From Actinomycetota bacterium (GTDB taxonomy: Bacteria; Actinomycetota; Acidimicrobiia; Actinomarinales; Actinomarinaceae): DNA of 19,275 bases. The translations under genes were made by a program, and so were the position numbers. Under the pieces are notes generated by a model. The model was not told the origin of the DNA, did no database searches, and worked only from the letters and a program-made list of their open reading frames with translations. This document shows, in pieces, positions 1 to 7,389 of this stretch (its first letter is position 1; each line of letters begins with the position of its first letter). The stretch is taken from NCBI GenBank assembly GCA_027729925.1, contig JAQCEB010000015.1, forward strand, positions 1 through 19,275, written 5' to 3'.

Positions 1-446
1 TTAATAATATGACAGACAATCTAGATGATCGTATCGAAAAAGCATTGACACAAGCAGCATTATGGGATGAAGTAAAAAAAGATTTAGATAAAAATGCATT
101 AGATTTGTCAGGTGGTCAACAGCAACGTCTCTGTATTGCAAGAACAATTGCAGTTGAGCCAGATACTATATTAATGGATGAACCTTGCTCTGCACTTGAT
201 CCAGTTGCTACAAAAAAAATAGAGGATTTGATGCAACTACTAGTAAATGAATTTTCAATTTTAATTGTTACTCATAATATGCAACAGGCATCAAGAGTCT
301 CTGATTATTGTGCTTTTTTCACAACTAAAGCAACAGAGGATGGGAGAAGAACTGGAGAGTTAGTAGAATATAGTGATACAAAGACTATGTTTACAAATCC
401 GGTTCAAAGTTTAACTGAAGAATATATTAGTGGGAGGTTCGGATGA
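1..446 (+). CDS. pstB: Phosphate ABC transporter ATP-binding protein PstB (3' part)
   Basis: This is the C-terminal part of the ATPase that powers the high-affinity PstSCAB phosphate importer at the inner face of the membrane. The reading frame is open from the left edge, so the true start and the Walker A loop lie upstream of the window. The ATG at 9 is internal. Visible motifs are the ABC signature LSGGQQQR, the Walker B segment ILMDEPCSALDP and the switch histidine in IVTHNMQQA. PstB proteins are about 250-260 residues, so roughly the last 145-148 are present. The ALWDEVKKDL segment before the signature is typical of PstB among ABC ATPases. The stop overlaps the next start as ATGA, which couples it to phoU and supports the assignment. 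The family is near certain; only the completeness is limited by the window. Confidence 0.95.
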   Translation, partial: NNMTDNLDDRIEKALTQAALWDEVKKDLDKNALDLSGGQQQRLCIARTIAVEPDTILMDEPCSALDPVATKKIEDLMQLLVNEFSILIVTHNMQQASRVSDYCAFFTTKATEDGRRTGELVEYSDTKTMFTNPVQSLTEEYISGRFG

Positions 447-1084
447 GTTTAGATACTAAAATTAAAAATCTTGAATTAGATTTATTTTCCATGGGTGAAT
501 TAGTTATTAAGAACCTTACTGAAGCAGTTAAAGCCTTAGAAACTAGGGATGTTCAATTAGCTGAAGTTGTAAAGAAAAAAGATGGAGAAATTGATAAAGC
601 CTATTTAAAAATTGATAAAGATTGGTTTGAACTTATGGCAACAGAGCAACCAGTTGCGAAAGATTTAAGATTAGCTACATCTATATTTCAAGCTAGTTTA
701 CATTTAGAAAGGCTCGGAGATCTTTCGGTTTTCCTATGTAAAACAACTAAAGAGATTTCAGATCTTCCAATTCCTGAAAGTTTACATAAGATTGTTGTAG
801 AAATGGGATATATGGTTATTGATATGTCTTCAGATGCAATGGAAAGTTTAAAATCTAAAGACATGGATTTAGCACTTACAACAGCAAATAAAGACTCATC
901 AATAAATAATTTATACAATAGAATGCTTAATGAGGTATCAAATATTTCAGGAAACAAAGATTTGTACACTGGACTTTTTAGATTAATAACGTGTGTAAGA
1001 ACTCTTGAACGAGGCGGTGATCACGCTGTTGATATATGTGAGCTAACCGCATTCTTAGTGTCTGGAGAATTTAGAGAATTCTAA
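443..1084 (+). CDS. phoU: Phosphate signalling protein PhoU (first copy)
   Basis: PhoU is a cytoplasmic all-helical protein that links the state of the Pst transporter to the phosphate two-component system and restrains uptake when phosphate is plentiful. This 213-residue protein has the usual length and both copies of the metal-binding helix motif: HLERLGDLS in the first three-helix repeat and RTLERGGDHAVDICE in the second. The ATG overlaps the pstB stop by four bases, and a GGGAGG ribosome site lies at 432-437. The stop TAA shares its last base with the ATG of the downstream response regulator, so pstB, phoU and the regulator look like one transcript. A second, more divergent phoU is at 3683. 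Confidence 0.95.
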   Translation: MSLDTKIKNLELDLFSMGELVIKNLTEAVKALETRDVQLAEVVKKKDGEIDKAYLKIDKDWFELMATEQPVAKDLRLATSIFQASLHLERLGDLSVFLCKTTKEISDLPIPESLHKIVVEMGYMVIDMSSDAMESLKSKDMDLALTTANKDSSINNLYNRMLNEVSNISGNKDLYTGLFRLITCVRTLERGGDHAVDICELTAFLVSGEFREF

Positions 1085-1788
1085 TGAGTAAAAAAATTCT
1101 TCTTGTAGAAGATGAAAAAAGTATTGCAGATAGTGTTATTTATAATTTAAAAGCAGAGGGATATAAAGTTACTCATGTTGATGAAGGCCCTATTGCTTTA
1201 GATGTATTTAATGAAGAACATTTTGATTTAGTTATATTAGATATAATGCTCCCTGAGATTTCTGGAATAGAAATTCTTAAATCAATAAGAAAAAATTCTG
1301 AGATACCGGTCATTATGGTCACTGCTAGAGATGAAGAGATTGATAAAGTTACTGGTTTGGAATTAGGTGCAGATGATTATATAACAAAGCCATTTTCTGT
1401 AAAAGAGTTAATTAGTAGGATAAAAGCAGTTCTAAGAAGAACTGAACAAGATCGTTTTACCCCTCATAAACCTGTGACAGACACTGAGAAAATTACTATC
1501 GGTTCTATTGAAATAAGTCCACTTAGATATGAAGTTAGAGTTAATGGAAATCTTATTGATTTACGCCCCCGTGAGTTTGAATTATTGTATTTTTTATGCG
1601 ACAATGCTGGAAATTTAGTTTCTCGAGATGAATTATTTGACCAAGTCTGGGGATATAGTTTTGTTGGAAGTTCAAAAACTTTAGATGTGCATATACAAAG
1701 AATAAGAGAAAGAATAGAAGAAGACCCAAAAAATCCAAAAATATTGACAACTGTAAGGGGAATGGGGTACAAGTTAATTGATGAATAA
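1084..1788 (+). CDS. regX3: OmpR/PhoB-family response regulator, probable phosphate regulator (RegX3/PhoP type)
   Basis: A 234-residue DNA-binding response regulator. The N-terminal receiver domain shows the acidic pair E9-D10, phosphoacceptor D53 (LVILDIMLP), T80 and K102 (ITKPF). The C-terminal half, about residues 137-232, is an OmpR-type winged helix, recognisable from LRPREFELLYFL, the DELFDQVWGY segment, TLDVHIQRIRERIE and TTVRGMGYKL. Location directly after pstB-phoU and before a histidine kinase makes it the regulator of phosphate starvation genes, equivalent to actinobacterial RegX3/PhoP or PhoB. The symbol rests on this context and not on a tree. A candidate direct target is the operator at 2463-2525, before the Na+/Pi transporter. 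Its start overlaps the phoU stop by one base and has only a weak ribosome site (GGAG about 16 bases upstream), which suggests coupled translation. Confidence 0.9.
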   Translation: MSKKILLVEDEKSIADSVIYNLKAEGYKVTHVDEGPIALDVFNEEHFDLVILDIMLPEISGIEILKSIRKNSEIPVIMVTARDEEIDKVTGLELGADDYITKPFSVKELISRIKAVLRRTEQDRFTPHKPVTDTEKITIGSIEISPLRYEVRVNGNLIDLRPREFELLYFLCDNAGNLVSRDELFDQVWGYSFVGSSKTLDVHIQRIRERIEEDPKNPKILTTVRGMGYKLIDE

Positions 1789-2482
1789 AGACAGTTATTT
1801 AGAAGTTTCAAGAATTAAAGAAGAATTTGTTGCGAATGCTTCACATGAATTAAAAACTCCAATTGCTTCTGTACGTTTAGCAGCTGAGTCAGCTTTAAGA
1901 TCACTTAAATTAAACGACGGAATGGTGGAAAGTTTCTTAGAGCAAATACTTAGAGATTCGGACAGGATGAATGATCTTGTAACTGATTTATTAGACCTAT
2001 CATCTTTAGAGTCTAGCGAAGTTGATTTTGAGATGATTGATCTTAATGATGTTGTGTTACAAGAAATTTCCTATCTTTCTAAAATAAATAAAAAACGTGT
2101 TGGTTACAAAAAAACTAAAAATAGCTTTGTAATTGCAAACTTCGATGATGTCAGTATTGCTTTTAAGAATTTATTAAGAAATGCACTCAAATACTCTCCA
2201 GTTGAAGAAAATGTTTTTGTAAAAATTACATCTATCGATGATGAAATAATATGCTCTGTGCAAGATTTTGGTTCTGGAATAGCTAAATTAGATCAAGAAA
2301 AAATATTTGAAAGATTTTTTAGGGTTGATAAAGGAAGATCTAGAAAATTAGGGGGAACTGGACTTGGTCTAGCAATAGTTAAACATGCAATTGAACGAAA
2401 TAATGCAAAGGTAGCTGTAGAAAGTTCACTAGGTTTTGGGTCTACATTTAGCTTAAAGTTCAAGAAAGTAAACGCAAAGTAA
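1781..2482 (+). CDS. Histidine kinase without sensor domain (SenX3/PhoR-type catalytic core)
   Basis: A 233-residue kinase made of a dimerisation/phosphoacceptor domain and an ATPase domain only. The H box ASHELKTPIASVR places the phosphorylated histidine at residue 22. The N box is NLLRNALKYSP, G1 is DFGSGI, the F box is IFERFFR and G2 is GGTGLGLAIVKHA. SenX3 and PhoR kinases normally carry membrane helices and a PAS domain before this core, for a total of about 400 residues. Here the kinase starts only about 20 residues before the histidine, and a TAA in the same frame at 1775-1777 shows nothing is missing upstream. I chose the ATG at 1781 over the TTG at 1778. It overlaps the regulator gene by eight bases. 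As written it is a soluble kinase, so its signal must come through a partner, plausibly PhoU or the Pst complex (inference). Confidence 0.9.
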   Translation: MNKDSYLEVSRIKEEFVANASHELKTPIASVRLAAESALRSLKLNDGMVESFLEQILRDSDRMNDLVTDLLDLSSLESSEVDFEMIDLNDVVLQEISYLSKINKKRVGYKKTKNSFVIANFDDVSIAFKNLLRNALKYSPVEENVFVKITSIDDEIICSVQDFGSGIAKLDQEKIFERFFRVDKGRSRKLGGTGLGLAIVKHAIERNNAKVAVESSLGFGSTFSLKFKKVNAK

Positions 2483-2525
2483 ACTAAAAACCCTAATTTT
2501 TTAGTACGTTTAACTTTCGTTTACC
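2463..2525 (+). promoter_or_regulatory. Candidate Pho-box operator: two converging pairs of 11-base GTTTAC repeats
   Basis: On the plus strand, GTTTAAC at 2508 and GTTTACC at 2519 are exactly 11 bases apart. On the minus strand, GTTTACTTTGC (2484-2474) and GTTTACTTTCT (2473-2463) are tandem 11-mers. Together they form an imperfect inverted repeat with arms 2468-2484 and 2508-2524, extended inward by TAAAAA/TTTTTA. Actinobacterial PHO boxes bound by PhoP in Streptomyces are direct 11-base repeats of GTTCACC-like units, and this matches that spacing with an AT-shifted core. The left pair lies inside the last codons of the kinase gene, and the right pair sits where the -35 region of the transporter promoter would be. 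Regulator binding is inferred. Confidence 0.6.
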
Positions 2526-2538
2526 TAAAATTTGTATG
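2526..2538 (+). promoter_or_regulatory. -10 element for a leaderless Na+/Pi transporter transcript
   Basis: TAAAAT at 2526-2531 is followed by six bases and then the GTG at 2538. A transcript starting the usual 6-7 bases after the -10 box would begin on the start codon itself. There is no ribosome binding site, which fits leaderless initiation. The candidate Pho-box units end at 2525, in place of a clear -35 box, as expected of an activator-dependent promoter. Confidence 0.5.
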
Positions 2539-3674
2539 TGAAATTAAAAACTATAAAGAATATAACTTTTGCAGTTTCATTCCTTTACTTATTTTTAATT
2601 GCTATAAAACTTCTTGAAACTGGAATAAAAACTTTAGGTGAAGAATACACAGATCAACTTTTTGAATCAGTTTCTAATCCTTTTGCTGGATTACTAGTTG
2701 GAATTTTAGCTACAGTATTAGTTCAGTCATCTTCAGTCACTACTTCAACAATTGTTGGTTTAGTTGGTAGTGGAGTTTTAAGTCTAGAATACGCAATTCC
2801 TATTGTCATGGGTGCAAACATAGGAACAACAGTGACCAACACACTTGTATCATTTGGGCATGTAAGAAGAGAACAAGAGTTTAAAAGAGCTTTTGCAGCT
2901 TCAACAATGCATGATTTTTTTAACCTATTAGTTGTCATAATACTTTTCCCAATTGACGTTTATACCAACATCATTACAAGAATGGCTGAATATGGTACAG
3001 AAATGTTCATCGCAAGTGGTTTTTCTGCTACCAATCCTAATAGCCCTATCAAAAATGCAATAAAATGGGGTGCAAATAAAATTCTTGATGTTTTTAACTC
3101 GATACCATTTTTAAGTGATTTAAATGAAAACTCTTATAGAGTGTATGCAGTTGTTCTAATAGTTTTAGCAATAATTTTGATATTCACATGTTTGAAAAAT
3201 GTTGTTTCCAATATGAAGTCAATTATGTTAAATCAAATAGAGTTTGGTTTAGATAAAGCATTAGCTAAAGGTGGGGGATTATTTGCGATACTAATTGGTA
3301 TCCTCATAACAATTTCTGTACAAAGTTCAAGCATAACAACATCAATATTGGTACCTATTGTTGGATCTGGTATTTTAAGTGTGGAGAATGCATTCCCTAT
3401 TACACTTGGAGCAAATATTGGAACTACTGTTACCGCAGTTCTAGCTAGTTTTGCTGTCGATAATATTGCTGGACTGACCATTGCCTTACATCATGTTTTA
3501 TTTAATGTTTTAGGAGTTCTAATTGTATATCCTTTCAAGGCAGTAAGAAACATCCCAGTAAATCTTGCGAAATCTTTAAGTGCAGCAACTGCTAAAAGGA
3601 GATATGTTGCTTTATTATATGTACTAATAGTTTTCGTTACTATTCCATTACTTGGAGTAGTAATATTTAATTAA
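2538..3674 (+). CDS. Na+/phosphate cotransporter family protein (NptA/YjbB type)
   Basis: A 378-residue membrane protein of the Na/Pi-cotransporter family (SLC34-like). It carries the diagnostic internal duplication: VQSSSVTTSTIVGLVGSG in the first half and VQSSSITTSILVPIVGSG in the second, each followed by a GANIGTTVT segment. It has roughly eight hydrophobic membrane segments, starting with FAVSFLYLFLIAIKLL near the N terminus. Members couple Na+ to phosphate movement; direction in bacteria can be uptake or efflux. E. coli YjbB carries a PhoU domain at its C terminus. Here that domain is a separate gene starting nine bases after the stop codon. The start is GTG at 2538 or TTG at 2532; the ATG at 2536 is out of frame and stops at once. 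GTG is preferred because of the -10 spacing. Placement after a phosphate two-component system strongly suggests phosphate control. Confidence 0.9.
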   Translation: MKLKTIKNITFAVSFLYLFLIAIKLLETGIKTLGEEYTDQLFESVSNPFAGLLVGILATVLVQSSSVTTSTIVGLVGSGVLSLEYAIPIVMGANIGTTVTNTLVSFGHVRREQEFKRAFAASTMHDFFNLLVVIILFPIDVYTNIITRMAEYGTEMFIASGFSATNPNSPIKNAIKWGANKILDVFNSIPFLSDLNENSYRVYAVVLIVLAIILIFTCLKNVVSNMKSIMLNQIEFGLDKALAKGGGLFAILIGILITISVQSSSITTSILVPIVGSGILSVENAFPITLGANIGTTVTAVLASFAVDNIAGLTIALHHVLFNVLGVLIVYPFKAVRNIPVNLAKSLSAATAKRRYVALLYVLIVFVTIPLLGVVIFN

Positions 3675-3682
3675 GGAGAGAA

Positions 3683-4315
3683 ATGAGTAAAGATTCAATT
3701 GATTTAATAGAATCTAAATTAAGCCAAATGTTAACTGAAAGTACAAGAATGTACGATATAGCAATGAACTGCTTGTTAAGTGATACAAATATAGATGCAG
3801 TGAGAGATGACTTATACGCTACAGATAAGGAAATTAACAAGCTGCATAAAGCTGTCAGAAGAGAGATGATTATTCATTCTGCAGTTCATTCAAGAAACCT
3901 TGATGTTCCACTGCTTCTTTCATTTATGACTATGTCTAAAGATATTGAAAGAATTGGAGATTATTGTAAGAATTTATTTGAAATTGCTGAAACAGGAAAT
4001 ACTTTTGCTAAAGGTGAGCACGCTGATGAATTTCAAACTTTGAAAAGTGATGTTGGAAAAATGATTATTTATCTACAGTCATGCCTTAGTCTCGATGATG
4101 AGTCAAAGACACAAGATCTAATCACTCTTGGTCAAGCTACTACAAAAAGTCTTGATAAAAAAATTACAGCTTTATTAAATAAAACTGTTGAGACTCAGTA
4201 TCCAGTAGCAACAACTCTGTTTTATAGATACCAAAAACGAATTGTTTCGCACATAATTAATGCGAGTACGGCAATAATAATGCCTACAGACAAAATTGAT
4301 TATTTAGACGAATAA
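3683..4315 (+). CDS. PhoU-domain protein (second copy, partner of the Na+/Pi transporter)
   Basis: A 210-residue helical PhoU-family protein. The first repeat has the metal-binding motif MSKDIERIGDYCKNLFE. The matching stretch in the second repeat (RYQKRIVSHIINAS) has lost the acidic residues, unlike the first phoU copy at 443, which keeps both. It begins after a strong AAGGAG at 3673-3678 that overlaps the stop codon of the transporter gene, so the two are co-translated. By analogy with YjbB, where a PhoU domain is fused to this transporter type, it probably regulates the Na+/Pi carrier, not the Pst system (inference). It ends eight bases before the convergent korB. Confidence 0.88.
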   Translation: MSKDSIDLIESKLSQMLTESTRMYDIAMNCLLSDTNIDAVRDDLYATDKEINKLHKAVRREMIIHSAVHSRNLDVPLLLSFMTMSKDIERIGDYCKNLFEIAETGNTFAKGEHADEFQTLKSDVGKMIIYLQSCLSLDDESKTQDLITLGQATTKSLDKKITALLNKTVETQYPVATTLFYRYQKRIVSHIINASTAIIMPTDKIDYLDE

Positions 4316-4340
4316 AAAAAAGCTTAACTAACGTTCCAAG
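4314..4340 (-). terminator. Probable korB terminator
   Basis: Read on the minus strand, the last codons of korB form a short hairpin: CTTGGAAC pairs with GTTAAG across a GTTA loop, with GG bulged (4323-4340). It is followed by eight Ts (4314-4321). The stem is weak, but the T tract sits where a terminator is expected between convergent genes, and it overlaps the stop codon of the second phoU. Confidence 0.45.
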
Positions 4341-5340
4341 TACCAAGACTTCGAATTAACTGCTCAACACTTCCGTTGCCTTTTTGTTCTTTTGCAGCAG
4401 CAATTTGTTGATGAACATCTTCATTAAAAGAGTCTCTTTGTACTTTTCTAAAAACACCTACTGGTGTAGGTCCGTAAGGTCCATGAGATAGTCTTGAGAG
4501 CGAAAAAGCAACTGATGGATTTTGTTTATAAATATCATGAACATAAATTTCAGATGCATCAACATCTTTAGTATCAACAATGATTGCCTCACCATTTCTA
4601 ATTACAACAGCCTTTTCATCATTAGCTCCAAAAACAGTTTTTTGTCCATGGACTAAATTAATTCTATTTGCAATTTTTCCTTCTTTAGAAGTAAGTTGCT
4701 CGAATGCTTTATCATTAAAAACATTACAATTTTGGTATATTTCTATAAATGCAGAACCTTTATGTGTTGCAGCTTCACGTAACACGCTTGCAGTTAAATC
4801 TCTATCCATATCAATTGATCTAGCAACAAATGATGCTTCTGATCCGAGAGCAATACTCATCGGATTTAAGGGCATTTCAACTGATCCAAATGGTGAAGAT
4901 TTAGTTTTCTTCCCTTCTTCACTAGTAGGAGAGTACTGTCCTTTAGTTAATCCATAAATCTGGTTGTTGAACATTAGAATTTTAACATTTATATTTTTTC
5001 TTAAAGCGTGTACTAAGTGGTTTCCGCCGATAGAAAGTGCATCACCATCTCCAGACACTACCCAAACAGACAGGTCAGGATTTGAAACAGACACTCCCGT
5101 TGCAACTGCCGGCGCTCTTCCGTGGATTGAATGTAATCCATAAGTATTCATATAATATGGAAATCTTGCGGCACATCCAATTCCAGAAACAAATACAATT
5201 TTTTCCTTGCTTATACCTAGCTCTGTCATAAAATTTTGAACTGATGCAAGAATTGTATAGTCTCCACAACCCGGACACCACTTTACTTCTTGATCACTTT
5301 GGAAATCTGTTCTTTTATACGTTACAGGAATTTTACTCAT
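4324..5340 (-). CDS. korB: 2-oxoacid (2-oxoglutarate) ferredoxin oxidoreductase, beta subunit
   Basis: The 338-residue thiamine-diphosphate subunit of the enzyme that oxidatively decarboxylates a 2-oxoacid, most likely 2-oxoglutarate, to the acyl-CoA while reducing ferredoxin. The TPP motif is visible as VSGDGDALSIGGNHLVHALRK followed by ILMFNNQIYGLTKGQ. The cysteines expected to hold the single [4Fe-4S] cluster are C22 and C25 (WCPGCGDY), C56 (GIGCAAR) and the Cys of YQNCNVFND. It overlaps korA by eight bases (korA stop 5333-5335, korB ATG 5338-5340), so the two are co-translated. In actinobacteria this KorAB pair can replace the 2-oxoglutarate dehydrogenase complex in the TCA cycle. Substrate choice cannot be read from sequence alone. 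Confidence 0.92.
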   Translation of the reverse strand: MSKIPVTYKRTDFQSDQEVKWCPGCGDYTILASVQNFMTELGISKEKIVFVSGIGCAARFPYYMNTYGLHSIHGRAPAVATGVSVSNPDLSVWVVSGDGDALSIGGNHLVHALRKNINVKILMFNNQIYGLTKGQYSPTSEEGKKTKSSPFGSVEMPLNPMSIALGSEASFVARSIDMDRDLTASVLREAATHKGSAFIEIYQNCNVFNDKAFEQLTSKEGKIANRINLVHGQKTVFGANDEKAVVIRNGEAIIVDTKDVDASEIYVHDIYKQNPSVAFSLSRLSHGPYGPTPVGVFRKVQRDSFNEDVHQQIAAAKEQKGNGSVEQLIRSLGTWNVS

Positions 5341-7183
5341 TTATTAACCCTTCAATTTTATCAACTAGCTCTTGAGCAGTGAACGGTACACCAGCTACTT
5401 TATTAATACCTCTTGCATCAACTAAGAAATTTTCTCTTATCAATTTCAAAAGCTGTCCAGTATTTAATTCAGGAATTATTACTTTTTTAAATTTAGAAAC
5501 GATTTGTTGTGTATTGTCCGGAAATGGATTTAAATGAACAAAATGGGTGCTAGCAACTTTAACTCCTTTTGCGTTAAGTCTATTGACAGCTTGAGTTATA
5601 GCTCCGTAAGTTGATCCCCAACCTAGCACTAGTGTGTCAGCACTCTCATCTCCATGAATTTCTAATTTATCAATATCATTTGCAATATTTGCTACTTTCC
5701 AAGCTCTCATATCAGTCATGTATTGATGGTTAGCACTATCATAGGATACATTCCCAGTTCCTTCTTCTTTCTCTAATCCACCAACCCTATGTTCCAGTCC
5801 AGGAGTGCCAGGTATTGCCCATGGTCTTGCAAAAGTTTGAATATCCCTTAAGAATGGCATGAAACCTTCTTCTGTATTAAAAGTTGTAGTTAAATTATTT
5901 CCTAGTTTTTCAATATCGTCTAGGTTTGGCAACTTCCAAGGCTCAGAACCTGTAGCAACATAGTTATCTGAAAGGATAATAACTGGTGTCATATATTTGA
6001 GAGCAATTCTAGCTGCCTCATATGCAGCATAAAATGCATGTGATGGTGATTTTGCTGCTACTACTGGAAGAGGTGACTCACCATGCCTTCCATATAATGC
6101 AAATAATAAATCTGACTGTTCAGGTTTAGTAGGTAAACCGGTTGAAGGACCACCTCTTTGAACATTAACAACTACTAATGGAAGTTCTGCTGAAAGGGCT
6201 AATGATATAGTTTCACTTTTTAAAGCTAGACCTGGTCCACTTGTACCTGTTACAGCTAATTTTCCTGCAAAAGATGCACCGACCGAGGCTGCGGCAGCTG
6301 CAATTTCATCTTCTGCCTGAAAGGTGATTACATTAAAATTTTTGTGTTTTGATAACTCATGCAGAATATCTGATGCTGGTGTAATCGGGTAACTGCCATA
6401 AAATAAATCAAGATTAGCTTTAGAAGCTGCTGCAATTAAACCCCAGCTTAGACCTATATTTCCATTTATGTTTGTGTATTCTCCAGGAGGTAATGTTGCT
6501 TTCTCAACTGTGTAGGTGTGGTGAAATGCTTCAGTTGTAATACCAAAGTTATAACCAGTTTTTAAAGCTTTAATATTTGCATTAGCAATTTCAGGTGTTT
6601 TTTTAAATTTTGCATTTATCCAGTTTTCAGTGTCTTCTAGTGGTCTGTTAAATGTCCAAGAAATTAAACCTAGAGCAACCATATTTTTAGATCTTAAAAC
6701 AGCTCTTCCTGGAAGATCAAACTCTGCAAGTGCCTCCTTAGTTAATTTTTCCATAGGTACTTGAAAAACTCTGTAGCCATCAAGTTCACCAGAATTTCTT
6801 GGATCTAATTTATAACCAGCTTTTTCAATATTCTTCTCATCGAATGCATCTTCATTTAAAATTAACATTCCATTTGGCGATAAGTCGCTAAGGTGTGCTT
6901 TTAGAGCAGCAGGGTTCATAGCAACTAAAACGTCAGGATTATCCCCAGGAGTTAAAATATCAAAGTCAGCTATTTGAACTTGGAAAGAAGATACTCCAGC
7001 AATAGTCCCTTGTGGAGCTCTTATTTCAGCGGGAAATGCGGGTAAGGTTGCTAAATCATTTCCAAATAGAGCAGAAGTATCAGTAAACCTGGAACCTACC
7101 AATTGCATTCCATCACCAGAGTCACCAGCAAAGCGAATTGTTATCGCAGGTAAAGCTTCAATTGTTTTATTTTCAGTTGTCAT
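5333..7183 (-). CDS. korA: 2-oxoacid (2-oxoglutarate) ferredoxin oxidoreductase, fused gamma-alpha subunit
   Basis: The 616-residue large subunit. Residues about 13-190 form the gamma domain (IRFAGDSGDGMQLVGSRF, FPAEIRAPQGT, DVLVAMNPAA). From about 225 onward come the alpha pyrimidine-binding and transketolase C-terminal-like domains (GSYPITPASDILHELSKH, FQAEDEIAAAAASVGASFAG, TGTSGPGLALKSE). Gamma before alpha in one chain is the usual two-subunit form found in actinobacteria and some archaea, with KorB supplying TPP and Fe-S. The start ATG is at 7183, preceded by a GGA-containing stretch and 14 bases from the stop of the Cys-rich gene, so it lies in the same minus-strand transcript. Oxygen sensitivity is common in this enzyme family, and that makes the linkage to Ni-SOD maturation notable. 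Confidence 0.93.
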   Translation of the reverse strand: MTTENKTIEALPAITIRFAGDSGDGMQLVGSRFTDTSALFGNDLATLPAFPAEIRAPQGTIAGVSSFQVQIADFDILTPGDNPDVLVAMNPAALKAHLSDLSPNGMLILNEDAFDEKNIEKAGYKLDPRNSGELDGYRVFQVPMEKLTKEALAEFDLPGRAVLRSKNMVALGLISWTFNRPLEDTENWINAKFKKTPEIANANIKALKTGYNFGITTEAFHHTYTVEKATLPPGEYTNINGNIGLSWGLIAAASKANLDLFYGSYPITPASDILHELSKHKNFNVITFQAEDEIAAAAASVGASFAGKLAVTGTSGPGLALKSETISLALSAELPLVVVNVQRGGPSTGLPTKPEQSDLLFALYGRHGESPLPVVAAKSPSHAFYAAYEAARIALKYMTPVIILSDNYVATGSEPWKLPNLDDIEKLGNNLTTTFNTEEGFMPFLRDIQTFARPWAIPGTPGLEHRVGGLEKEEGTGNVSYDSANHQYMTDMRAWKVANIANDIDKLEIHGDESADTLVLGWGSTYGAITQAVNRLNAKGVKVASTHFVHLNPFPDNTQQIVSKFKKVIIPELNTGQLLKLIRENFLVDARGINKVAGVPFTAQELVDKIEGLINE

Positions 7184-7197
7184 TTATTTTCCAAATA

Positions 7198-7389
7198 TTA
7201 TTGTAATCTTTGCGGGGATAATGTGATTTCATTTTGTTGAGTTCCTATACAACTTAAAGAAGTCTCACCGGAACAACACTCTGCTTGATTTAATCCAAAC
7301 ATTGCACAAGAGTTGTTTATACAAGCTGCATGACCATGAAGGTAAGCCATCTGTAACTTACACCAGCTACACTTTAAAGAATCACTCAT
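7198..7389 (-). CDS. Small Cys-rich zinc-ribbon-like protein, function unknown
   Basis: A 63-residue protein with eight cysteines: C7 and C10 (CSWC), then the HGH motif, C23 and C28 (CINNSC), the pair C38-C39 (ECCSG) and C47. The CxxC...HGH...CCxGE layout resembles short uncharacterised zinc-ribbon proteins found in several phyla, but I cannot assign a function. The Cys and His content suggests binding of Zn or another metal. Its ATG overlaps the end of the signal peptidase gene by eight bases, and korA follows 14 bases after its stop, so it is firmly inside the operon and likely real despite its size. A role in metal or Fe-S handling for its neighbours is possible, without direct evidence. 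Confidence 0.75.
   Translation of the reverse strand: MSDSLKCSWCKLQMAYLHGHAACINNSCAMFGLNQAECCSGETSLSCIGTQQNEITLSPQRLQ

Noticed and set aside
2468..2524. A plain intrinsic terminator between the kinase and the Na+/Pi transporter
   Set aside because: There is no T run after the right arm, the transporter promoter overlaps it, and the arms consist of 11-base tandem units. An operator explains this better, though some termination is not excluded.
4580..4957. Plus-strand reading frame of 125 codons inside korB
   Set aside because: It is antisense to the TPP-binding region of korB, which is clearly conserved, and has no start signal or recognisable protein features.
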